DNA of 64,000 nt, taken from the NCBI RefSeq assembly GCF_900114655.1, contig NZ_FOTT01000013.1, forward strand, positions 1 to 64,000, in the 5' to 3' direction. Shown piece after piece: positions 36,417 through 44,392 of this stretch; the first letter of the stretch is position 1, and each line of letters begins with the position of its first letter. Source of the stretch: Candidatus Frackibacter sp. WG13. GTDB lineage: Bacteria > Bacillota > Halanaerobiia > Halobacteroidales > Acetohalobiaceae. The notes under the pieces are model-generated. The model worked only from the letters and a program-made list of their open reading frames with translations. It was not told where the DNA came from and ran no database searches. Made by a program: the position numbers and the translations under genes.

Positions 36417-37406
36417 ATGGGCTTTACAGATGTTGTAGGGCAGGAACTTCCGATTAAATTACTACAAAATGCTATAGATAATGAACGAATTAGCCATGCT
36501 TATTTATTTACTGGTAAAGAGGGAGTAGGCAAAGAGTTTGTTGCTTTTCAATTTGCTAAAGCAATTAATTGTAAAGAGTTAGAGTTAGATGCTTGTGATG
36601 AATGCATTTCCTGTCGCAAGTTTAATAATGGAAACCATCCAGATATTATTAAAATTTCACCTGATGGCAGTTCGATAAAGATAGATCAGATACGTAATTT
36701 GCAACAACAGATTTCATATAAGCCTTATGAAAGTGAATGGAAGATATATATTATTGAAGAGGCTGAAAAGATGAATTTACAGGCAGCGAATAGTTTGTTA
36801 AGAACTTTAGAAGAGCCACCATCTTATGCAATTATTATTCTATTGGCACCTAAAGAAGAGTTATTATTGCCGACAATTACCTCTCGTTGTCAAATTGTCA
36901 AATTTCGTTCTTTGACAGTAGACGAGATTACTGATAAACTAATTAGTGAGTTTAAATTAAAAACTCAAGAAGCTAGAAAAAGAGCAGTATTAGCTGATGG
37001 TAGTTTGGACAAGGCTATAACTTTATCTAAGGATGAATCATTCTTATTAAGGAGAAGTCAAATTCTGGATAAGATTAAAGATCTATTAAACTTAGATTTA
37101 GTGGAAGTGTTTGAGTTGGTAAAGGAGATTTTAGATTATAAAGATGAGATAAATAATATATTAAAAGATATAGAGATGTTCTATCGTGACTTAATTTTAT
37201 ATAAAGGTAGTAAAAATACAGATTTAATAGTTAATTTTGATTATGAGGAAGATATAATTGAATTAAGCAAAGAGTATACGTTCACTGAACTACAATCAGT
37301 CATTGAGTATGTAGAGGAAATTAGTAATTTGATCAAGAATACTAATGTTAAATTACAACTTGCTTTAGAGGTGATGCTACTGAAGATAAAAGAAAAAAGG
37401 GTGTGA
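36417..37406 (+). CDS. holB: DNA polymerase III delta' subunit HolB
   Basis: A 329-residue clamp-loader subunit. It opens with FTDVVGQE and a P-loop GKEGVGKE (33-40). A zinc module uses C52, C60, C63 and C66. The SRC sensor motif (TSRCQIVKFR, about 155-164) is intact. It works with DnaX, encoded 18 kb upstream, in loading the sliding clamp. ATG 36417; RBS GGGAGAGGG is about 12 bases before it. Confidence 0.93.
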   Translation: MGFTDVVGQELPIKLLQNAIDNERISHAYLFTGKEGVGKEFVAFQFAKAINCKELELDACDECISCRKFNNGNHPDIIKISPDGSSIKIDQIRNLQQQISYKPYESEWKIYIIEEAEKMNLQAANSLLRTLEEPPSYAIIILLAPKEELLLPTITSRCQIVKFRSLTVDEITDKLISEFKLKTQEARKRAVLADGSLDKAITLSKDESFLLRRSQILDKIKDLLNLDLVEVFELVKEILDYKDEINNILKDIEMFYRDLILYKGSKNTDLIVNFDYEEDIIELSKEYTFTELQSVIEYVEEISNLIKNTNVKLQLALEVMLLKIKEKRV

Positions 37407-37412
37407 TAATTG

Positions 37413-38225
37413 ATGTATACTGTAGTAGGTGTAACATTTAAAGAAGCAGGTAAAATATATTATTTTGATCCTAAAGATATAGAATTAGTTGTTGGTGATA
37501 ATGTAATTGTAGAGACTTCACGAGGAACAGAGTTTGGTGAGGTAGTGATTCCGGCACATGAAGTTAACGAAGAAGAGATAGTTTCTCCATTAAAGGAAGT
37601 GCAAAGAAAAGTAACTTCTAGTGATATAAAGAAGAAGCAAAAGAATGAAGAAGATGAAGAAGAAGCCTTTGATATCTGTTTAAGGAAAATTAAAGAACAT
37701 GGTTTACCAATGAAATTGATTGATGTAGAGTATACTTTTGATAGAAATAAAGTTATCTTTTACTTTACAGCTGATGGAAGAGTAGATTTTAGAGAGTTGG
37801 TTAAAGATTTAGCTGCTATATTTAAGACTAGAATTGAATTACGTCAAATTGGCGTTAGAGATGAGGCGAAGATGGTAGGAGGTCTAGGTCCTTGTGGTCG
37901 CCAATTATGTTGTGAAACGATGTTGCGTGATTTTGAACCAATTTCTATTAAGATGGCTAAAGCTCAAAATCTCTCTTTGAATCCGGCTAAAATTTCAGGA
38001 ATATGTGGTAGACTAATGTGTTGTCTGAAGTATGAATGTGATAATTATAAGAAGACTAAGAAAGAAATGCCGAATGTCGGTGATGAAGTAGAAACAGATA
38101 TAGGTACCGGTGAGATTACTAAATTGAACGTAGTAAAGGAGACAGTAACTGTTAATCTAGGTGATGATGACAGGATAGAGGTTCCTGTTGATGAGATAGA
38201 TGAAGTTGAAGAAAATAAAGATTAA
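37413..38225 (+). CDS. ricT: RicT (YaaT), PSP1 domain protein
   Basis: A 270-residue Fe-S protein. The PSP1 C-terminal domain carries the cysteine set C161, C166-C167, C198, C203-C204 and C209 (GPCGRQLCC and GICGRLMCC), which in Bacillus RicT binds an iron-sulfur cluster. RicT with RicA and RicF forms the Y complex that assists RNase Y and affects sporulation phosphorelay. Partners are not in the window. The start could be TTG 37410 or ATG 37413. It follows holB by a few bases and ends at a terminator. Confidence 0.9.
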   Translation: MYTVVGVTFKEAGKIYYFDPKDIELVVGDNVIVETSRGTEFGEVVIPAHEVNEEEIVSPLKEVQRKVTSSDIKKKQKNEEDEEEAFDICLRKIKEHGLPMKLIDVEYTFDRNKVIFYFTADGRVDFRELVKDLAAIFKTRIELRQIGVRDEAKMVGGLGPCGRQLCCETMLRDFEPISIKMAKAQNLSLNPAKISGICGRLMCCLKYECDNYKKTKKEMPNVGDEVETDIGTGEITKLNVVKETVTVNLGDDDRIEVPVDEIDEVEENKD

Positions 38226-38239
38226 AATATTAAGATTTA

Positions 38240-38266
38240 AAAAGGTATCCATAGGATACCTTTTTT
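38240..38266 (+). terminator. Terminator after ricT
   Basis: Stem AAAGGTATCC / GGATACCTTT with a three- to four-base loop and T6. Confidence 0.9.
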
Positions 38267-38406
38267 CTTATATATTTAATTGTAATATCTAGTAGTCTTT
38301 CGCATATAATATAAGTATGACTTTAATAATTAATTGTATTTAGGAAGGATTAATTTTAATTATCACGAATATAATGCAAAGAATGTTTTTATGGAGGTAT
38401 TTGACA

Positions 38407-38754
38407 GTGAAAGAGATCTTAGGTTTACTAGCTAAATTTCAAGAACAATTTAATATGTTAAATAATGAATTTCAGGAGATAAAGAAGATTACTTATAAGT
38501 TATATAAAGAGAATGAAGAGTTAAGAGAAGAGAATGATAATTTAAAATCATTACTGTTTGAAAAGAAGGAGAATGAGGATGAGGAAGAAGAAAGAAAAGG
38601 TTATAATAACTTAGCTAAGTTATATGAGGAAGGGTTTCATATCTGCCATCTTAATTATGGTGAGGTGCGAAAGGGAGAGTGTCTCTTTTGTATGGGATTA
38701 TTAGATATTCAATTAGATCCTAATGCTGAGGTTGATGAAGTTGCCAAAGGTTAA
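38407..38754 (+). CDS. yabA: YabA replication initiation control protein
   Basis: A 115-residue protein with an N-terminal tetramerising coiled coil (about 5-55), an acidic linker and a C-terminal zinc module (H78, C80, C92, C95). In Bacillus YabA binds DnaA and DnaN to curb initiation. GTG 38407 is chosen, eight bases from GGAGGT; a longer frame from ATG 38374 would include the binding site. Its end overlaps the start of trmN6. Confidence 0.88.
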   Translation: MKEILGLLAKFQEQFNMLNNEFQEIKKITYKLYKENEELREENDNLKSLLFEKKENEDEEEERKGYNNLAKLYEEGFHICHLNYGEVRKGECLFCMGLLDIQLDPNAEVDEVAKG

Positions 38755-39508
38755 ATTAAAACCCAAGGAAAGATTAGATGACTTAATTCACGATGATCTA
38801 AAAGTTATTCAAAGTAAAGAACATTTTTCATTTGCTATAGATGCTGTTCTGTTAGCTTACTTTATAGATGTTAGAGCTGGTGATAAAGTAATTGATTTAG
38901 GTACAGGAACCGGAGTAATTCCACTCCTAATAACGACCAGAAATAATCCTGCTCAAATAGTAGGAGTTGAGATACAAACAGAGCTAGTAGATATGGCCCA
39001 AAGAAGCATTAAATATAATCATCTTGAAGATATAATTAAGATTGAAGAGTTAGATATACGAAATTTAAAGGAAGAATTTATAGCTGAAAGTTTTGATGTA
39101 GTAGTCAGTAATCCTCCCTATCTACCAGTTGGACAAGGGAAGGTTAGTCCAAAAGAGAGTATCGCTATTGCTAGGCACGAGGTCAAGGTTGAGCTAGAAG
39201 GTATAATTGATATTAGCTCTTATTTAGTTAAATTTGGTGGAGAGGTTGCTTATGTTCATCGTGCAGAGAGATTAGATGAAATATTAACATTAATGAGTCA
39301 ACATAACTTACAACCTAAAAATTTGCGGCTAATTTATCCCAAGCAAGATAAGAGATGTAATTTAATCTTAGTTAAAGGGGTTAAAGGTGCTAAACCTGGC
39401 TTAGTAATAGACAAGCCATTAATTATTTACCAAGATAATGGTGAATATACGCAAGAAGTTTTAGATATATATTATGGAACTGATAATGAAGATAAGGTAG
39501 TTGATTAG
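38735..39508 (+). CDS. trmN6: tRNA1(Val) N6-adenosine methyltransferase TrmN6 (YabB)
   Basis: A Rossmann-fold SAM methyltransferase of about 257 residues that modifies A37 of tRNA1(Val). SAM motif I is [14 protein letters not shown] (about 53-66), and the catalytic NPPY of N6-adenine enzymes lies in VVSNPPYLP near 122-130. The start is ambiguous: ATG 38723, ATG 38735 or TTG 38741; TTG 38741 has the best distance from TGAGGT. It overlaps yabA by about 20 bases, implying coupling. Confidence 0.87.
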   Translation: MKLPKVKLKPKERLDDLIHDDLKVIQSKEHFSFAIDAVLLAYFIDVRAGDKVIDLGTGTGVIPLLITTRNNPAQIVGVEIQTELVDMAQRSIKYNHLEDIIKIEELDIRNLKEEFIAESFDVVVSNPPYLPVGQGKVSPKESIAIARHEVKVELEGIIDISSYLVKFGGEVAYVHRAERLDEILTLMSQHNLQPKNLRLIYPKQDKRCNLILVKGVKGAKPGLVIDKPLIIYQDNGEYTQEVLDIYYGTDNEDKVVD

Positions 39509-39509
39509 G

Positions 39510-39761
39510 ATGGGACATTATGTCTATATCTTAAGTTGTGCAGATGATACACTATATACTGGCTATACAACTGATTTTAAAAGAAGAACTAAGGAACATA
39601 ATGAAGGACGTGGGGCTAAATATACTCGAGGTAGGGGACCAGTAGAATTAGTGTACTATGAAGAGTACAGTACGAGGAGTAAAGCACAAAAACGAGAGTA
39701 TGAAATTAAACAATATAGTAGGCAACAAAAATTAGACTTAATTAACGAGAAGGAAGAATAA
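39510..39761 (+). CDS. GIY-YIG nuclease-superfamily protein YazA
   Basis: An 83-residue single-domain protein. It opens MGHYVYILSCADDTLYTGYT, the GIY-YIG motif in its YVY...YTG form, followed by the conserved catalytic Arg (KRRTKEHN) and the Glu in YEEYSTRSKAQKREYEIK. This is the UPF0213/YazA group, whose role is unsettled. ATG 39510 is preferred on family length; TTG 39501 overlaps the trmN6 end. The position between trmN6 and rsmI is as in Bacillus. Confidence 0.9.
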   Translation: MGHYVYILSCADDTLYTGYTTDFKRRTKEHNEGRGAKYTRGRGPVELVYYEEYSTRSKAQKREYEIKQYSRQQKLDLINEKEE

Positions 39762-39778
39762 TCAAGGAGGAATAGTAT

Positions 39779-40636
39779 ATGAGTAGAGGGAATTTATATA
39801 TATGCGGAACACCAATCGGTAATTTAGAAGATATTAGTTTAAGGACTTTAAGAATTTTAAAGGAAGTTGACTATATTGCTGCGGAGGATACTAGGAGAAC
39901 TCAAAATTTACTAAACCATTATGAGATAGATACTCCTTTAGTTAGTTATCATGAACATAACGAGGAAGAGATGAGTGAAAAGATTATTGAAAGATTGAAG
40001 AGTGGGGAAGAGATAGCTTTAGTTTCGGATGCTGGAATGCCAGGAATATCTGACCCAGGATATAAGTTAACTTCTTTGGCTGATAAAGAAGATATTAGAG
40101 TTATACCTGTACCGGGACCGACGGCTATGACAGCGGCTTTAGTAGCTTCTGGATTACCTACGGATAAATTTGTTTTTGAAGGTTTTCTACCACGCAAAGG
40201 GAAGCAGAGAAAGGATAGATTAAAAGAATTAAGTGCTGAAACAAGAACTATAGTATTCTATGAGTCGCCTTATAGATTGAAGGACAGCTTGCAGAATATG
40301 TTAGATATTTTAGGTGATCGGAAGATAGCTGTTTGGCGGGAGATTACTAAAAAGTTTGAAGAAAAGATTGCAGGTAAGATTAGTGAAGTCTTATCTCATT
40401 TTGAGACAAAGAATCCTAAAGGAGAGATTACAATTGTCCTAGATGGAGTAAATCTTAAGAAGTTTAAGCAGAAAGATGCTGCTTGGAAGGAGTTGTCTAT
40501 TTTAGAACATGTAGAATTATTAATGGATAAAGGTGTTACTAAGAAGGAAGCAATTAAATTAGTTGCTAAAGAGAGAGATTTACCTAAAAGTGAAGTTTAC
40601 GAAGAGGCAATTGCAATTAACGTTAAAAAGAGGTAG
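39779..40636 (+). CDS. rsmI: 16S rRNA (cytidine-1402-2'-O)-methyltransferase RsmI
   Basis: A 285-residue member of the tetrapyrrole-methylase fold. LYICGTPIGNLEDISLR (about 6-22), the AAEDTRRT motif (about 34-41), SDAGMPGISDPG (about 83-94) and PVPGPTAMTAAL (about 108-119) are the standard RsmI blocks. It methylates the ribose of C1402 in the decoding centre. AAGGAGGAATAGTAT precedes ATG 39779. It is last in the yabA-rsmI run. Confidence 0.96.
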   Translation: MSRGNLYICGTPIGNLEDISLRTLRILKEVDYIAAEDTRRTQNLLNHYEIDTPLVSYHEHNEEEMSEKIIERLKSGEEIALVSDAGMPGISDPGYKLTSLADKEDIRVIPVPGPTAMTAALVASGLPTDKFVFEGFLPRKGKQRKDRLKELSAETRTIVFYESPYRLKDSLQNMLDILGDRKIAVWREITKKFEEKIAGKISEVLSHFETKNPKGEITIVLDGVNLKKFKQKDAAWKELSILEHVELLMDKGVTKKEAIKLVAKERDLPKSEVYEEAIAINVKKR

Positions 40637-40666
40637 ATAGTTAGTTCTTCTATCCACCTCTTGTAA
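40627..40666 (-). terminator. Terminator for abrB (and possibly rsmI)
   Basis: Stem AAGAGGT-AGATA / TATCC-ACCTCTT with a small bulge. The T run lies on the minus-strand side (CTCTTTTTAAC), so it mainly serves the minus-strand abrB. Confidence 0.65.
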
Positions 40667-40709
40667 TAACTCATATCAGTTATTCTTTAATACTATATGT
40701 AATTTTTGA

Positions 40710-40955
40710 TTAAGCAGTTTCTGAAATTTCAGCCAGGCAGTCTTTACAAACCATTTTATTCTTAAAAACAGTAGTTTCCCCAGCATTACCACAGAAAACA
40801 CAAGCTGGTTCATATTTTTTAAGGATGATACTTTCGCCATCTACATAGATTTCTAGAGCGTCTTTTTCATTTATTCTAAGTGTTCGCCTTAATTCAACAG
40901 GAATCACTACTCTTCCTAATTCATCTACTTTTCTTACAATACCTGTAGACTTCAT
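40710..40955 (-). CDS. abrB: AbrB-family transition-state regulator
   Basis: An 81-residue DNA-binding protein. The swapped-hairpin AbrB/MazE domain is at 1-48, starting MKSTGIVRKVDELGRVVIP. A C-terminal part carries two CxxC pairs (C52/C55, C70/C73), suggesting a zinc knuckle, as in many clostridial AbrB proteins. In Bacillus AbrB represses stationary-phase and sporulation genes. The start at 40955 follows AAGGAGGTATTGCAA; a longer upstream frame lacks this signal. Inverted orientation between rsmI and metG is conserved with Bacillus. Confidence 0.92.
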   Translation of the reverse strand: MKSTGIVRKVDELGRVVIPVELRRTLRINEKDALEIYVDGESIILKKYEPACVFCGNAGETTVFKNKMVCKDCLAEISETA

Positions 40956-41006
40956 TTGCAATACCTCCTTTTTCTTTTTCATCTTTCGACAGTTAACCTT
41001 AAATAA

Positions 41007-41035
41007 ATTATACTATAATTTCCAATGAAAGTCAA
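41007..41035 (-). promoter_or_regulatory. Sigma-A promoter of abrB
   Basis: On the minus strand: TTGACT (41035-41030), a 17-base spacer, TATAAT (41012-41007). An AGTTGACAGT repeat word lies directly upstream (41037-41046). Confidence 0.8.
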
Positions 41036-41137
41036 TAGTTGACAGTAATTTTTTTAAAATAAAGTAATTTTTAATCTATAAAGGCAAAATAATATAAAAA
41101 TAAGTTTAGTACTGTTAATTGAAAAGGTGGTGAGTTA

Positions 41138-42169
41138 ATGTTAGAAATTTCTGATGGACTTAAGAATAGCTTAATAAATACTAATCAGGAGCTACAGCAG
41201 AAGTATTCAAGGCAAGGAGATTTGAACTCTATTAATTTAAGAAATGAAATTAAACGTAGAATAGGTAGAATAATTAAATTAGAAAGGTTGTCTAAAGATA
41301 AACTTAAATCTTGGTTAGGAGAGAAAGTAATTGTTGGAGTTGATGGTTCAGTTAATAAGATAGGTAGTAACTACCCTCATTATCTTTATCTATTGCAGGC
41401 TTTAGCTAAGAATACTGAAAAAGAAGATATTATTAAGAATGATCTTTTCTGTCCTTTAGTTTCAAATTCAAAAGAGGAGATTCTTGAGTTTAAAGATAAA
41501 CAACAGGATAGAGGGGTTAGAGTTAGTGAACAAGAAGCAGCTAGTAGAATTAGAATTTCAAAGTTAGCAACTTTGGAGCTAGAAGTAGCTATTAAGGCAA
41601 TAAAAGAGTGGAAACCTAAATTAATTATGTTAGATGGGTCGTTGATTAGGTATCGTATTGAGTCGGAAGAAAAATGGGAAGAGTTAAAGAAGCTGGCTAT
41701 TAGAGAAGAAGTTTTACTTCTAGGGGTTATTGAAGAGATTGGTACGCAAGAGATTAGTAAGCAGTTAATTGAGGGTAGTGGACGAGAAGTGCATCCTGAC
41801 AGCTTGGAACTAAATAAGTTAAAGGATTATTATGATCGAGAACTGCTTTTTGGTTTATTAGAAGCGGGAGAGATGTTGGCTTTAGAATTTAAATCTGGTT
41901 TAAAGACGGCTTTTATGCGGACAAGTCGTGACCCTCAGGTAATTGGGATTGATCTTTTAGAAGAACAAGATTCTAATCTAAGGTCAATGGCTAATCTAGT
42001 ATATACATTAACGCCAGAAGCGGGTAGAGGCATTCCGATTTGGCTAGACATTGTCGATCATGAGGTTAGAATTTCAGATCAAATGATGGAGAGCTTAGTT
42101 GATGCTTATTTAGATTCGGATTTAAAACGCAGATTATTCTACGCTAAACGTAAAGGAAGAGTATATTAA
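41138..42169 (+). CDS. nurA: NurA-domain nuclease
   Basis: A 343-residue protein of the NurA family, 5'-to-3' nucleases with an RNase H-like core. VIVGVDGSVNKIG (about 65-77) carries the first catalytic Asp (D69), LIMLDGSLIRY (about 167-177) the second, and the C-terminal LDIVDHEVRISDQM motif the last metal ligand region. It is encoded directly before a HerA helicase, the constant partner of NurA in DNA-end resection in archaea. The pair sits between abrB and metG, where Bacillus has nothing similar. ATG 41138 follows AAGGTGGTGAG. Confidence 0.85.
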   Translation: MLEISDGLKNSLINTNQELQQKYSRQGDLNSINLRNEIKRRIGRIIKLERLSKDKLKSWLGEKVIVGVDGSVNKIGSNYPHYLYLLQALAKNTEKEDIIKNDLFCPLVSNSKEEILEFKDKQQDRGVRVSEQEAASRIRISKLATLELEVAIKAIKEWKPKLIMLDGSLIRYRIESEEKWEELKKLAIREEVLLLGVIEEIGTQEISKQLIEGSGREVHPDSLELNKLKDYYDRELLFGLLEAGEMLALEFKSGLKTAFMRTSRDPQVIGIDLLEEQDSNLRSMANLVYTLTPEAGRGIPIWLDIVDHEVRISDQMMESLVDAYLDSDLKRRLFYAKRKGRVY

Positions 42170-42184
42170 GGCGAGGTGAAATGA

Positions 42185-44041
42185 ATGCAGGTTGTTGGTT
42201 TAACTACACAGCAAGAGGTCTATGTTGCATCAGAAAGCAAGAAATTTCGTAGTAACGAAATACTAAAGGTTATGGATGGTGACTTGGATAATCCATTAGG
42301 AGAGGTAGTAGAAACTCAATCTTATAACCGTTTTATTCCTTTATCAATTAAGGATAGTTTTGTAGATAGAGGTGTTATTGAGTCTTTGCGAAGTATTGGT
42401 TATAACATAGATGAGGATGAAATAAATATAGCTAAGGTAAGGCTATTGACAGAAGCTGCTTATCCAATTAAGACTGGGGCAGTAGTAGAAGTGCCGCATT
42501 TTGATGAAGTTAAGGATATAATGGTAAAAGAGAGCCCTAAGGAAGGGTTAGTTCTGGGTATTATTAAAGGAACTGAAGAGATGGCTAAAGAGATGGATTC
42601 TGAATTAAAAGGAGTGGCACCTTTATTAGAAGGAGAAGAAGTAGTAGAACAAGATGGAATTCCTTTTAATTTTAAGGTACGAGCTATGCATCAGTATCCG
42701 CATATTGGGATTATCGGTGGTTCTGGTTCAGGAAAGTCTTTTGGGATGAGGGTTATATTAGAAGAGTTGATGAAACTAAAGGTTCCTACTGTAGTCTTTG
42801 ATCCACATTTTGAAATGGATTTCAGTAATAATTTTCCGGGTTTGCCAGCAGGCTATGAAGATGATTTTAGTGATGATTTTGAGGTCTTTCAGGTGGGACA
42901 AGATGTAGGTGTTAACTTTGAGGACTTAAATACTAAGGATTTAATAGACCTTCTTGCAGCAGCAAGTAATCTTACTGAGTCGATGGTAAATGTGGTAGAG
43001 AGTTTACATAATCCTGAAGGGAGAAGGGATTCACTATTCACTTTTGAGACTCGGTTGCAAGATCTAAGAGAAGCATTAAATTTAGGTAAGAATAAGATTC
43101 AACGTAGATTAAAGTCAGGTGAAGTAAATGGACACCAAAAAGAAGAATATCAAAACTATTTAGGTCTGTTAAATGACTATGGCAGCTTACATTTAAGTTC
43201 AATTAGTGGTTTGATCTGGCGTTTAAATAAATTGAAGAGACATGGACTCTTTAATCAAAGTATCACTGATATAGAACTAACTTTAAAGGCTCGTAAATTA
43301 GTGGTAATTCAAGGTCCAATCTGGTTATTGCAGGTCTTTGCGACATATTTATTAGGGAATCTATATCGACAACGAAGAGATTACAAAGATGCTGAATATT
43401 TAGGGGAGTCAGTTGATTACTTTCCACCGTTTGTGATTGCTACTGATGAGGCACATAATTTTGCTCCTAAAGGCTATGATTCACCAGCTAAATCAGTGAT
43501 TAAGGAGATTTCACAAGAAGGTAGAAAGTATGGAACTTTCTTAATCTTAGCTACACAGAGACCTACTTTATTAGAAGATACTGTTACTGCTCAATTAAAT
43601 ACTAAGTTTGTATTTAGAACTGTAAGGGCTTCTGATATTGATACGATTAAGCAAGAGACTGATTTAACAGCTGAAGAAGCAAAGCGATTACCATATTTAG
43701 AATCTGGAGACACATTTGTTTCCTCAGCTATCTTTGGTCGTACTATGGCAGTAAGAATTAGAATTGCTAAAACGACTAGTCCACATACTGAAAATCCTTT
43801 TGATGAATTAGAGTCTAAAACAGAAGCAGACATAGATAAATTTTATGAGGCAGTAGTTAATCAATTACCTATTTATGAGACTGACCTTTTAGTTAAGTTA
43901 AAAGAGATTAATAAAGAGTTAGAAGGGATAGTATTAGATAGAAATGGTCTAGTAGAAAGATTAGACCAGTTAGTTGCTAAAGGAAAGCTAGATAAAGAAG
44001 GGTCTCCATTAGGTGGTGAAGTATATAACTTAAAGAAGTAG
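42185..44041 (+). CDS. herA: HerA-family ATPase / DNA translocase
   Basis: A 618-residue hexameric ATPase. An N-terminal HAS-barrel-like domain (about 1-130) is followed by the RecA-fold core with Walker A GGSGSGKS (about 178-185) and Walker B FVIATDEAHNF (about 415-425), then LILATQRPTLLEDTV with the sensor region. The C-terminal tail binds neighbours in the ring. With NurA it should form a translocase-nuclease for processing double-strand ends. The gap from nurA is only 15 bases. ATG 42185 is placed by GAGGTG; an out-of-frame ATG at 42181 is ignored. Confidence 0.9.
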   Translation: MQVVGLTTQQEVYVASESKKFRSNEILKVMDGDLDNPLGEVVETQSYNRFIPLSIKDSFVDRGVIESLRSIGYNIDEDEINIAKVRLLTEAAYPIKTGAVVEVPHFDEVKDIMVKESPKEGLVLGIIKGTEEMAKEMDSELKGVAPLLEGEEVVEQDGIPFNFKVRAMHQYPHIGIIGGSGSGKSFGMRVILEELMKLKVPTVVFDPHFEMDFSNNFPGLPAGYEDDFSDDFEVFQVGQDVGVNFEDLNTKDLIDLLAAASNLTESMVNVVESLHNPEGRRDSLFTFETRLQDLREALNLGKNKIQRRLKSGEVNGHQKEEYQNYLGLLNDYGSLHLSSISGLIWRLNKLKRHGLFNQSITDIELTLKARKLVVIQGPIWLLQVFATYLLGNLYRQRRDYKDAEYLGESVDYFPPFVIATDEAHNFAPKGYDSPAKSVIKEISQEGRKYGTFLILATQRPTLLEDTVTAQLNTKFVFRTVRASDIDTIKQETDLTAEEAKRLPYLESGDTFVSSAIFGRTMAVRIRIAKTTSPHTENPFDELESKTEADIDKFYEAVVNQLPIYETDLLVKLKEINKELEGIVLDRNGLVERLDQLVAKGKLDKEGSPLGGEVYNLKK

Positions 44042-44051
44042 GAATAAATAC

Positions 44052-44080
44052 TTGACAAACCTGTTATATTTGTGTATATT
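44052..44080 (+). promoter_or_regulatory. Sigma-A promoter of metG
   Basis: TTGACA (44052-44057), a 17-base spacer and TATATT (44075-44080), upstream of the Met T-box. Confidence 0.78.
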
Positions 44081-44089
44081 TTAAGGTAA

Positions 44090-44373
44090 AGTGGAGAAGA
44101 TATAGCTAAAAGATAATAAGGTATTAAAAAGCGATGAAGGGAAGAGTAGATGTTAAAGTTATTTACAGAGAACCACGTTAGCTGAGAAGTGGTAATGACT
44201 GAGATATTGAAGATGGTCCTAGAGCTATATAGTCGAAGTTAAGTAGACTGTATCGGATTAACAGAACCGTTATTTCTGTATGAGTGATTACTTAATAGTA
44301 ATAACTAGGGTGGTACCACGGAAGGTGATTATACCTCTCGTCCCTGATAATTCAGGCGACGGGAGTTTTTTAT
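44090..44373 (+). promoter_or_regulatory. Methionine T-box leader
   Basis: The T-box AGGGTGGTACCACGG starts near 44308; its TGGT would pair with an ACCA 3' end, as tRNA-Met has. In stem I, GAAG-ATG-GTCCT puts the specifier AUG at 44213-44215. The terminator stem (CTCGTCCCTGA with TCAGGCGACGGGAG) and T6 end near 44371. It regulates metG by uncharged tRNA-Met. Confidence 0.9.
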
Positions 44374-44392
44374 TTATAAAGGAGTGAGATAG

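Noticed and set aside
38374-38406. ATG 38374 as the yabA start
   Set aside because: The extension includes the GGAGGT ribosome binding site of GTG 38407 and is not part of the YabA family.
41138-44041. NurA-HerA as an antiphage island
   Set aside because: No Sir2, DUF4297 or similar effector, no mobile element, and base composition like the neighbours. A repair role is the simpler reading.
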